From positions 1 to 64,000 of the forward strand of contig JAESUZ010004919.1 of the NCBI GenBank assembly GCA_017311185.1: a DNA stretch of 64,000 nt, read 5' to 3'. Positions 1-8,933 of this stretch are shown one piece after another. The stretch comes from Proteles cristata cristata (lineage: Eukaryota; Chordata; Mammalia; Carnivora; Hyaenidae). The number at the start of each line of letters is the position of its first letter. The first letter of the stretch is position 1. Both the position numbers and the translations under genes were made by a program. The notes under the pieces were generated by a model. The model saw only the letters and a program-made list of their open reading frames with translations. It searched no databases and was not told the DNA's origin.

Positions 1-221
1 CTGGGTGGCTTAGTCGGTTAAGCGTCCGACTTTCACTTCGGTCATGATCTCGCGGTTCGTGGGTTCGAGCCCCGCGTCGGGCTCTGTGCTCTGTGCTGAC
101 TGCCAGCTCAGAGCCTGGAGCCTGTTTCAGTCTGTGACTCCTTCTCTCTCTGACCCTCCCTGCTCACGCTGTCTCTCTCTCTCCTAGAAATAAATAAAAA
201 TATTAAAAAAAAATAAAATAA
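1..221 (+). mobile_element. tRNA-derived feline SINE, cut by window start
   Basis: The copy lacks only its first few bases because the window opens inside it. The A-box match (TGGCTTAGTCGG) lies near positions 6-17 and the B-box match (GGGTTCGAGCC) near 61-71. These are followed by the feline middle segment, a CT-rich run and an A-rich tail. Several CpGs survive, which suggests a fairly young copy. Confidence 0.93.
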
Positions 222-880
222 TACAAATCAGAACATGTGAGTATGATGAATGGTCATATACATTTTTGAACTAATGAATGCAAAGTTCTGTTGAAAGGAA
301 ACTCTACATGAGATTAATGCAAAGCCCTTTTGGAAGGCATCAGATACTTTAGAGATTTTATTTATTTTAAATTTTATGTATTGAAAATTTCTATCCCAAC
401 TAACATTTTGAAAAATTTAATGGTAAGATGGGAAAGACTGGATAGATATTTCTGCAGAAAACTTACAGCTTATATGGTAAAAAAATAAATCAGAAATTAA
501 AGTAAAATCACAAAATCTAGAACAAATATTTTGCCAGGAGCTAAATAAAACGCTTTGAAAAAAAATCACTGAACTTGACATTAGAAGAGATGGCTTAAGG
601 TGTGAGTTAACCAGATTGTTATTTCTTATCTTCCCCAATCTCCATTCCTGTTTATAAGATTGAAATTATGATTACTCCAAAGTATATTTATGGGCCAAAA
701 TGAGGAAACCTATATTACATTTTTGTAAATCCTAAAGTATAAAAATATAAATATTCATTGAATGATGTCACATTCAATTATTAGAGCCATGTCCATTGTA
801 ACGTGATATAAAGAATAAATCTGAGAGGCTGAAGTGACCTGCATGAGCCTTCTCCAGCTCATCTATTTGAAATCCTCCTG
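222..880. other. Unique AT-rich sequence, nothing recognised
   Basis: I see no repeat family, exon-like ORF or RNA gene here. The short reading frames lack coding character. Confidence 0.6.
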
Positions 881-892
881 CTTTAATTGTTT

Positions 893-1065
893 TTAAATAT
901 AATTTATTGTCAAATTGATTTACATACAACAACCAGTGCTCATCCCAACTAGTGCCCTCCTTATGCCCGTCACCCATTTTCCCCTCTCCCCCACCCCCAT
1001 CCACCCTCAGTTTGTTCTCTGTATTTAAAAGTCTCCTATGGTTTCCCTCCTTCCCTCTCTGTTGT
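893..1065 (-). mobile_element. Carnivore L1 3' end, 5'-truncated
   Basis: Read on the minus strand this is the L1 3' UTR end, with the 'gagcactggttgttgtatgt' and 'caatttgacaataaat' blocks. The flanks GCTTTAATTGTTT (880-892) and GCCTTAATTGTTT (1066-1078) differ at one position and are a likely target-site duplication. Confidence 0.85.
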
Positions 1066-1078
1066 GCCTTAATTGTTT

Positions 1079-2205
1079 ATGCTTCTAAAAATTTTGAGTT
1101 TGATTATAGTTAACATTATGGCTTATCTTTTGTAGAAGTTACCTAGCAAATGTGTAAACTTCTGTTTTGATTAATAGAATTTTGCTGACCAAATAAGTTT
1201 TAGAGACAATTGAGGCTATCTTAAAAGATGAAAGTCTTTGAGAATATTTCTGCCCGAGTTTGCACTTCTCAAAGCAGCAAGTCTTAGTTAGCAAAAGAAC
1301 TTGTCAACATATGCACCATTTTCTGGATTCAGCCAAGTATCTAACGCAACTTTTCTCATTAAGGATCTTTAGAAGGCTTTTTTCCCTATTATTCTAAAAT
1401 CCTTAAAAACAAAAACAAAAACCTGCATTACAACAGAGTAGTGTGTGGGATGTGACTTTTTTTATTTTAGACTATTATAGCATTTTTCTATCACAGCACT
1501 TTCCTCAGTGTATCATAATGGTTTGTTTACTCTCTTGTCTCTCTCATTAGACAGAGAGCTGCTAAGAAAACATCATTTTCCATCCAGCCTGCAGCACAGT
1601 GCTTGTTAATGCTCTCAGTATTCCTTGAATTAAATTGAATAACACTTTGTACCTTGTTGGCCCACATTTTAAATGACATTCTGTTATAGTAATATGTACA
1701 TGTTTTTATTCCATTATTATATTCCAAATTCCTTGAGATGTGGAGCTATAACTTTATTCCCTTATTGGCATGGAGTGAACAAAAGATTTGGGGGATTGAA
1801 AGCTGAATGGCACTAGAGACAATTGTCATTGTTTCTGTATGGTGCCATTGCAGCACCCTTGATTTCTTATAATCAAGATCCTGATAACCCAGATCTAACA
1901 GCCACCAGAAATTCTAAGCCAACAAAGGAAAAGAAAAAGGAGACAAGAAAGGAGCAAGTGGGCTAAAAATTTTGAAGAATAGTAGATTTTAAGATATATA
2001 TGCCTATGGGGCAGTAGGGCAGAGAGACATTTGTTTTGACCACATTTTCAAATAATTGCAGTCAACAAGACAGAAGTCATTAAGTGCAACATCCAAACCA
2101 TCAGATATCAGAATGAAAGTTAAAAATGTGTGTAATGACAGATGGAAATCAATGCAAGAGAATGGTCTGAGGATGGACATATAGAAATCTAATCAGTATA
2201 CAGAG
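1079..2205. other. Mostly unique AT-rich sequence with one L2-like scrap
   Basis: Apart from the L2-like piece at 1535-1645, I recognise nothing between the L1 3' end and the ancient L1 stack. Confidence 0.5.
1535..1645 (+). mobile_element. L2-like 3' end remnant
   Basis: The order 'cattagacagagagctgc ... cagcacagtgcttg ... ctcagtattccttgaatt' resembles the L2 3' end pattern of 'actagactgtgagctcc ... cagcacagtgcctgg ... ctcaataaatgttgaat'. It is heavily diverged, so the call is tentative. Confidence 0.45.
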
Positions 2206-2209
2206 ACAT

Positions 2210-3310
2210 AGAGTTGTGTTACAAAAAATAAATCAGTTCTGGGTTTTGATTCAGCATTTAAGGAGCCTGGAAGTCACCTCAATTCTAACGATAAGTAAAA
2301 GTCTGAACAGGCTAAAAAATCAACAACTCAGATCCATAAGAGAGGGGAGGATGCCTGACAAACTGCTCGGCCAAAGAGTAGATATTCAGATAGACCAAAA
2401 AAAAGAAGGCACAACTCAACAGAACAGAGACTCAAGAGAGTGGAAGCTTCAATGGGAACTGCCAGATAGGGAAACATGAACTGAATTGATGAGTTGCTGT
2501 AGGATCATATGGACAACTCCATGGGGACTGTGCCATAAGGGTCCCCATAATTTTTGTGAGTTTTACCTCCAGGAGCTCAACCAGTTTCCCTCAGTAAATA
2601 TCTGAGGAAAAATCCCCTCCTGCTTCTTGCAGAGGGAAGATAAAAGGAAACATTTCGAAATATACCAGAGAATTCTGTTCATCCTAGCAAGACCCACCCT
2701 CAGGGGAAACTACGTAAGCAGAGCCTAGCCTATTGGAGTATTTGTTAACCAGAGCCTTACTGACCCTGGGGGAGTAGGACTGTCCAACTTCATTAAGCAC
2801 TAACTTGCCAAATGGGAGAAAGGAAATATCCAACTCCAGCCCACTGCAGCCATCCTGTCCCACCTTAGCAGAGTGGAAAACTTGACAAAGATTTGTAAAG
2901 TTTCCAGTGCAGAAGCACAGGCTCACTTGAAGGCTGGTGCCTAATTACAGGACTATAGAACACTTCCCCTCCCTCTATATCTTCCTACTAATTATGAAAG
3001 GCCTATTTAAAGAAGTTTCTTTTCCCCAATACTTCATGTATAGCTTTCAGGAAGATATTACAAGACTTAATAAAAGGCAAAAACCAGAATTAGAAAGGAC
3101 AGAGCAAGCATCAGAACCAGACATATTGGAATTTTCAGACCAGGAATTTAAAATGACTATGAGTAATATACAAAGGGTTCTGATTCATAAAGTAGATAAC
3201 ATGTAAGAACAGGTGGGCAACATAAGCAGAAAGATGGAAATCCTAGAGAGAATCAAATAGACAAGCTAGAGGTCAAAAACATTGTAAAAGAAATGAAGAA
3301 TGTCTTTGAT
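2210..3310 (+). mobile_element. Ancient L1, 5' region and first part of ORF1 (segment 1)
   Basis: The segment 'ggaatttaaaatgactatga', 'tagataacatg' and 'gaaatgaagaatgtctttgat' matches the ORF1 region of old mammalian L1 (L1M type). The upstream part resembles the start of a second copy near 42415. It has many stops and indels. The element is broken at about 3310 by another repeat and resumes at about 4443. Confidence 0.75.
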
Positions 3311-3405
3311 TAGTTTATATGTCATGGTTCTCCAGAGAAGCAGAACTACCAAAATATATAGAGATATGTATAAGAGGAGACTTATTACAGAAATTTACTC
3401 ACCTG

Positions 3406-3632
3406 GAGCCCATCGGTGGGTCAGTCAGTTAAGTGTCCAAATTCACTCAGGTCATGATCTCCCTGTTTGTGAGTTTGAGCCCCACGTCGGGTTCTGTAAT
3501 GATAGTTCAGAGTCTGGAGCCTGCTTCAGATTCTGTATCTCCCTCTCTCTCTGCCCCTCACCCACTCACACGCTGTCTCTCTCTCTCTCAAAAATAAATA
3601 AACATTTAAAAATTGTTTTTAATAAAAGAAAT
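3406..3632 (+). mobile_element. Feline SINE with 15-bp target-site duplication
   Basis: The copy is full-length with A-rich tail. AAATTTACTCACCTG (3391-3405) and AAATTTATTCACCTG (3633-3647) flank it and differ at one base. It lies within the LTR-like repeat, so it inserted later. Confidence 0.93.
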
Positions 3633-3906
3633 AAATTTATTCACCTGATTGTGGAGGATGAAAAATCATACAATCTGCCTTCTGCAAGCTGGAGAACCAG
3701 GAAAGTTGGTGATATAATTCCATTCATGTACCAAATCCTGAAATAAGGGGAGCTGATAGTGTAACTCCTTGTCCAAGGCTGAAAGTCTGAAAACTGGGAG
3801 GGGCACTTATCTGAAGGTCTAAAGGTCTGAGAAAAAGGAGTTCCAATGTCCAAGAGCAGGAAAGGATGAATTTCCCATTTCAAGAGGAAAAGAGAGCAAG
3901 AACTAG

Positions 3907-4019
3907 CCCTTCCTTTGCTTTCTTCCCTTCCATTACCTTCTGTTCCCTTCCCTTCCTCTTCTCCTTCTCTTCTCTCCTTTTCTCTCCTTGACCCCTCTTT
4001 CTTTCTTTCTCTCTTCCTC

Positions 4020-4051
<32 letters not shown>

Positions 4052-4258
4052 TCCTTCCTTCCTTCCTTCCTTCCTTCCTTCCTTCCTTTCCTTCCTTTCT
4101 TTCCTTTCTTTCCATCCTTCCTTTCCTTTTCTTCATTTCCTTTCTTTCCTCTCTCTCTCTTTCTCCTCCTTCTTCCCCTCCTCTTCCCCATCCTCCTCTC
4201 CGTCTTCCTCCTCCTTCTCCTCCTCCTCCTCCTCCTCTTCCTCTTCCTCTTCTTTTTG
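3907..4258 (+). repeat. Compound polypyrimidine tract (CTTT)n, (CCTT)n, (TCC)n
   Basis: About 350 bases are almost pure C/T on this strand. The order is mixed CT, then CTTT units near 4003-4052, CCTT units near 4050-4090, then CCT/TCC-rich sequence to about 4258. The Ser/Phe/Pro-rich and Lys/Glu/Arg-rich reading frames across it are products of the repeat. Confidence 0.95.
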
Positions 4259-4442
4259 CTCCTTAACCATTTGGATGGTACCAGAGAGGGTAACCTTAAT
4301 TACTAAGTCTACTGATGCAAATGCCTCTTCCAGAGGCACTCTCACAGACGCATCCAGAAACTCTGCCTACACATCGCTACACATCATTTGTAACAATCTG
4401 TGCATTCCTTAGCCTAGTTAAGTTAACCCACAAAATTAACCA

Positions 4443-5062
4443 TCGGATGACTAGCAGACTGGATATTGCTTAGGGAACAGCCTCTGAACTTGAATATCTA
4501 TCAATTGAAACTTAAAACTGAAAAACAAAGAGAATAAGGACAAAATAAGACAAGAAAAGAAAAAAAGAATAGGATATCCAAGGATGTGGGATAATTATGA
4601 AAGGTATAACATTCATATGATGGGAATACCAGATATATAATAAAGGGAAGGGAGAAGAAAAAAATGTTTGAACAAAATAATGATAGAATTTCCCCAAATT
4701 AATGTCAAACACGAAAACATAGATTTAGGAAGCTCAGAGAAAACTAAGCAGAATGAATGTCAAAAAACACTACTCCTAGGCATATCATTTTCAAATTACA
4801 GAAAATCAAAGATAAGGAAAAATTCTTGGAAAAAAACATAGGAAAAAAAGTATCTTGCCCCTAGAGAAGCAAAGATAAAAATCACATCAAATATTTTCTC
4901 AAAAACTATGCAAGCAAGAAGAGAGTAGAGAGAAATATTTAAAGGATTGAGAGGGGGAAAAAAGCCTAATGAACCTAGAATTTTGTATTCTGTGAGTTCA
5001 TTTCTCCTTTGAAGGTAAAATAAAGACTTACTTAGACAAATAGAAATTGAGAGAATGTGTTG
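4443..5062 (+). mobile_element. Ancient L1, second part of ORF1 (segment 2)
   Basis: ORF1 resumes with 'gactagcagactggat' and passes through 'tttccccaaattaatgtcaa', 'ggaagctcagagaa', 'aactatgcaagcaagaagag' and 'gaatgtgttgccagt', in the order found in old L1 ORF1. Several frame breaks make it non-coding. Confidence 0.8.
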
Positions 5063-5364
5063 CCAGTGGACATTTCTATGAGGCGAGCATTACCCTAATA
5101 TCAAAACTAGACAAAGACAGTACAAAAACCAAAAGGTACAGAATAATCTATCTCATGATCAAAGATGCAAAAATTCTCAACAGAGTCTTAGAAAGTCAAA
5201 TCAACTTGCTAAAAAGAATTTTACACTATGACCAAGTGGGATTTATTTCAGGTATGCAAGGATGGTTCAACCTTCAAAAATCAATTAACATAGGAGTGTT
5301 TGGAAGATGGTCGTGTAGTAGGAGGACCTTAGGCTTGCCTTGTCCCACAAATACCACTAGATAA
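5047..5364 (+). pseudogene. L1 ORF2 reverse transcriptase fragment
   Basis: The frame reads from the tail of ORF1 into a piece of LINE-1 ORF2. The line 'ASITLISKLDKD ... IIYLMIKDAKILNRVLESQ ... DQVGFISGMQGWFN' matches the early RT domain of L1 (the DQVGFIPGMQGWFN block). The catalytic FADD-type motif lies downstream in the family and is absent here. The homology ends at about 5292, where a younger L1 is inserted; the last residues of the frame come from that element. The upstream ORF1-ORF2 spacer and endonuclease are also missing, so the element had already lost sequence. It is a relic with no expected activity. Confidence 0.85.
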
Positions 5365-5650
5365 CTATCAAATCAACTATCAAATACTCCAGAAATTCAC
5401 CTGAAGCCTGGCAGAACAAACTCTACAACTACAGATAGAGAGGAGGCCACATTAAAGAAGGTATGAAGTGCAGAGATGGTTCAGAAGAGAAACAAATCCT
5501 GGCCACTGTGGTGAGGAGGGAACCCCAGTTGTGGTGAAGGACATGAGAGAGGCTAACATAAAGACCAATCTAATTCCCACAACAATTGGCTTGTTGTAAG
5601 AGGGGTGAGAGTGAGTTCTTGCAACCAGCGAGGTTTTAAAGCCTGAAGTT

Positions 5651-5870
5651 GTTCTCTTTTTAATTCTTTTGTAATGCTTATTCATTTTTGAGAGAGAGAC
5701 AGAATGTGAATGGGGGAGGGGCAGAGAGAGAGGGAGACCCAGAATCTGAAGCAGGCTCTAGGCTCCGAGCTGTCGGCACAGAGCCCAACGTGGGGCTCAA
5801 ATCCATGGACCACAAGATCATGACCTCAGTTGAAGTAGGACGCTTAACTGACTGAGCACCCAGGCGCCCC
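5651..5870 (-). mobile_element. Feline SINE inside the carnivore L1 5' UTR
   Basis: This is a full-length minus-strand copy. TAAAGCCTGAAGTT (5637-5650) and TAAAACCTGAAGTT (5871-5884) flank it with one mismatch. Confidence 0.93.
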
Positions 5871-6646
5871 TAAAACCTGAAGTTTTAAAGGTCAGCAGAC
5901 TTGGCTGAGATAGAGCCCACATTGTGTCGCTCTTAGAGACAAGCCCACCAAACAACATAGAGACATACAGTGTGGAAACGGTGATCTGAACAGTCTCCCC
6001 ACTGGGCCTCACAGTGGGGAGGTTTTCCCACATCTTGGAATGTGTACCAGAGAGACAGCATCCATGGAGAGACCCTACCAGGAACAAAGAAATGGTTGGC
6101 TCCATTTCCCTTCCCTGGCCCTCAGCATAACCGTGGTACCACCAGTCAGAACCAGGACAGTGGGAACACTCATTATCTCACTTGGTTTCACCAAGCTCTG
6201 CCTCCTGGCCTCCAGTAGAACTGCCTCTCCCAGTCAATCTTGCCTCAGTCTCCCTCCCCCCAGAACACAATCCCAAATCCCTGCTCACATCATGTCCCCC
6301 GACCGAGGAGTTTTCTGGAGCCTTGGTTCTGGTGGCAGTTGGTGACAGGTCTCATTTCACAAACAGACCACACCACATTTAGTTAAAATGTGCCAATTTC
6401 AGGCCAGTGACCAAACACTGCCCACAAAAGGCAAAGAGGGCCTTTGCAGATGACCCATCTGAAGGATAAAGCAGCCAGAAACAAACAGCTTAGCACATAC
6501 AGCACACATTGGAGACACTCTTGAAGGCTCTAAGTCCTGGGGAACAGGGGACACCATATCGCAGGGTCTTCATAAGACCATTACCCTCAAGAACAGGGGA
6601 CATACCTGACTTCTCTAACACAGACAAACAAGCACAGAGACTTAGA

Positions 6647-6702
6647 ATGAGAAGACAGAGAAATTGATCCCAAATGAAATAACAGGATAAGGCCATGGCA
6701 AG
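6647..6702 (+). pseudogene. Remnant start of L1 ORF1
   Basis: The ATG at 6647 opens a frame beginning Met-Arg-Arg-Gln-Arg-Asn and continuing with residues typical of the carnivore L1 ORF1p N terminus (SQMK, QDKAMA). TGA at codon 7 and a later TAA break it, and the family sequence stops at about 6702. No RNA-binding protein can be made from it. Confidence 0.7.
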
Positions 6703-6860
6703 GATGTTGGGGGTTAAGGACTGCACTTGTGGATATGAGCACAGGGTGATGAGCACAGAATTGTTGAATCACTAACATGTACACTTAAAACTAATATAAC
6801 ACTATATGTTAACTAACAGGAATTAAAATTTTAAAAAAGCTGAAAAAATCAATTGACATA

Positions 6861-7548
6861 ATGAATCACATTAACAGACTAAAAAAGGAATATTATTCAG
6901 AGCCAAAAAGAAATGAACTATCAGGCCATGAAAAGACATGGAGGAAACTTAAATGCATATTACTAAATTAAAGAAACCAATCTAAAAAGGCTGTATATTA
7001 TATAATTGCAACTATATAATATTCTGTGAAAGAAAAAGCTATGGAGACAGTAAAAAGTTCAGTGGTCACCAGGGGTGGGATAGGGTAGGAAGGATAAACA
7101 GGTGGAGCACAGATTTTTAGGATTGTGAAAAATTCTCTGTATGATCGATGGACTCATGCTATTAAACAACTTTCCAAATCCATGGAATGTACAACTTGAG
7201 ACAAAAATTCTAATGTCAACAATGGACTATGAGTGATTATGTGTCAGTGCGGTTCATCAGGTGGAACAAATATTCTCTCTGGTGGGAATGTTGACAATGA
7301 GGAGGGCAATGTAGGTATGGGGTCAGGAGGGGTTTGGAAAAAATCTGTATTTTCTTTTAAATTTTGTTCTAAGGGGCATCTGGGTGGCTTAGTCGGGCTC
7401 TGGGCTGACTGTGGAGCCTGCTTGGGATTCTCTTTTTTTTCTCTCTGCCCCACTCATGCTCACTCACTCTCCCACTCTCTCTCCCTCAAAATAAATAACA
7501 AAATAAACTTAAAACAATAAATTTTGCTCTAACCTTAAAGCTACTCTA
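6861..7548 (+). mobile_element. Ancient L1 resumes: ORF2 scrap then 3' region
   Basis: Directly after the second duplication the older L1 continues ('atgaatcacattaacagac'). It then jumps to its 3' part with 'gccatgaaaagacatggagg', 'acagtaaaaagttcagtggt' and 'ggtgggaatgttgacaatg'. Most of ORF2 is deleted. The end is split by a SINE (7373-7517) and a minus-strand L1 end (7549-7790); 'gtaaaatctttaaaatt' near 7792-7808 is probably its last piece. Confidence 0.75.
7373..7517 (+). mobile_element. Feline SINE with internal deletion (B box lost)
   Basis: The head (GGGGCATCTGGGTGGCTTAG) with the A box is intact but joins directly to 'tcgggctctgggctgactg', so the B-box segment of about 50-60 bases is missing. 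TAAATTTTGTTCTAA (7358-7372) and TAAATTTTGCTCTAA (7518-7532) flank the copy, 14/15 identical. Confidence 0.9.
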
Positions 7549-7790
7549 AAAATTATTATTTTTTTAATTTAAATTTTTGGTTAACATACAGTGCAATATT
7601 GGTTTCAGAAGTAGAACCCTCCAATACCCAGTGATTTATCACTTACATAGGATGTACAGTACTCATCACAATTGCCCTCCTTAATATCCATCACCCATCT
7701 AGCCCCCTCCCACCCATCTCCCTAAGTCAACCCTCATTTATCTATTGTTAAGAATCTCTGTGGTTTATTTCCCTCTATTCTCTTTTAAAA
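7549..7790 (-). mobile_element. Carnivore L1 3' end fragment
   Basis: On the minus strand this is L1 3' UTR of the 'catacagtgcaatattgg / cagtgatttatcacttacat / actcatcacaattgccctcc' type. It is 5'-truncated and sits at the end of the older L1. Confidence 0.75.
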
Positions 7791-7809
7791 AGTAAAATCT
7801 TTAAAATTA

Positions 7810-8636
7810 AAAAAATATATAGATTGTAACTTTTACTTTATCTGATATAAAAACATGATTTGTTGTCATAAATCACATATAGCTGTGATAATTTGAGTTA
7901 TATAGGTAGCTTATTTACATATTCTGTTGGTAAATCTACAATATTTTAGATGATTAGTTTTGGAGTTTTATTAGAAATCTTTTGCCATTTGCTAAATGTG
8001 AGTTAGCACCCTATATTTTCAGGCTCACTCCACTCAATGTTCAAGAATCGGCCCATGCCTTCATTTCTGAATTCATACTAGCCTTAACTTGTTTAATAAT
8101 ATATTTTCTCTTTGATGTAAGCTGAGGAAGGATTAGGTATTTGTCTAAGAAAAAATTCAGACCTGAATTGTTGAATTAGCTGCCCGGTTTTCAGTGCTAT
8201 TTTGCATGTAATAGTGGCACAATAGTGCCTGGAATGTGAGGGTTCTTTCTTTTGAATTATCAGGGTGACAGTTAAGGTGAGGATTAATCTTTTAACCAAC
8301 ATGTCTCATCTATAAGGTAAAGTGAGTAGCCATCAGTGTTTCTGGGGCTTCCCCACTCAAACATTGTGTAACTTATGGCAAAAATGGGAGGGATAGGACA
8401 GCTTCTAATAAGAGCTAAAGAAATGATAGTGAAAAACCACAGGAAATAGGTTTTAAATTTATATTTGTAAAGTCACTGTGTAAAAACTAAAAAAAAAAAT
8501 GATTTCCATTTTAAAACAAAAGGAAATGGAGAGAACAGGAACTCTATGAGCTTGCAATGCTGAAAGTAATTATTCAGTGAAAGAGTGACGCAAACTTGTT
8601 TTCAATAGGGCCACAAAGAAGAAATAATTAACAGTT
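7810..8636. other. Unique AT-rich sequence, nothing recognised
   Basis: There is no repeat family, RNA gene or convincing reading frame here. Confidence 0.55.
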
Positions 8637-8654
8637 AAGAGCAGCCAGTAGGCT

Positions 8655-8915
8655 AGGGACACCTGTGTGACTCTGTCAGTTAAGTGTCTAACTCGATTTT
8701 TGGCTCACGGTCATGATCCCATGGTTCTTAAGATGGAGCCTCATATTGGGTTCCATGCTGATAGTGCAGACCCTTTTTGGAATTCTCTTTCTCCCTCTCT
8801 CTTTCTGCCCTTCCTCTACTTAGGTGCCTGGGTACACATTCTACACATTCTCATTCTCTCTCTCATTCTCTTTCTCTCTCTCTCTCTGTCAAAATAAATA
8901 AATAAACTTAAAAAA
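8655..8915 (+). mobile_element. Feline SINE with 18-bp target-site duplication
   Basis: The flanks at 8637-8654 and 8916-8933 share AAGAGCAG(C/T)TAGTAGGCT-like sequence with one mismatch. The head is diverged and the CT-rich tail is unusually long, which makes the copy about 260 bases. Confidence 0.9.
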
Positions 8916-8933
8916 AAGAGCAGCTAGTAGGCT

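Larger units (their letters stand above)
3311..4442. mobile_element. LTR-like interspersed repeat inserted in ancient L1 ORF1
   Basis: The repeat opens with 'tcatggttctccagagaagc' and closes with 'gttaacccacaaaattaacc', the two ends of a common mammalian interspersed repeat, perhaps of MaLR type; I cannot name the subfamily. It interrupts L1 ORF1, which continues on both sides ('gtctttgat' before, 'gactagcagactggat' after). It hosts a SINE and a long pyrimidine tract. A relative lies at 45166-45432. Confidence 0.6.
5293..6843 (+). mobile_element. Internally deleted carnivore L1: 5' UTR joined to 3' end
   Basis: The element begins with the carnivore L1 5' UTR (about 5293-6646, interrupted by a SINE) and reaches the first codons of ORF1 at 6647. 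At about 6702 it jumps straight to the L1 3' terminal sequence ('attgttgaatcactaac', 'actaatataacactatatg', 'ggaattaaaatttt'). Most of ORF1 and all of ORF2 are missing. AAAAATCAATTAACATA (5276-5292) and AAAAATCAATTGACATA (6844-6860) are 16/17 identical and mark a target-site duplication, so it inserted as one unit or was deleted afterwards. The target was the ORF2 of an older L1. Confidence 0.85.

Noticed and set aside
6..71. tRNA-like A and B boxes (here and in all SINE heads)
   Set aside because: They are the tRNA-derived heads of SINEs. No copy has a full cloverleaf with a proper anticodon stem and 3' end, and each is followed by the SINE body.
3300..3746. 148-residue ORF
   Set aside because: It runs through a SINE and its flanking repeat sequence, and the middle is the SINE consensus translated.
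3915..4412. Long Ser/Phe/Pro-rich plus-strand ORF and Lys/Glu/Arg-rich minus-strand ORFs
   Set aside because: They arise from the polypyrimidine repeat. Homopolymer-like composition in all frames on both strands shows that they are not genes.
5818..6382. Overlapping ORFs of 66-101 residues
   Set aside because: They lie in the L1 5' UTR, which is naturally less AT-rich and has few stops. No protein family fits.
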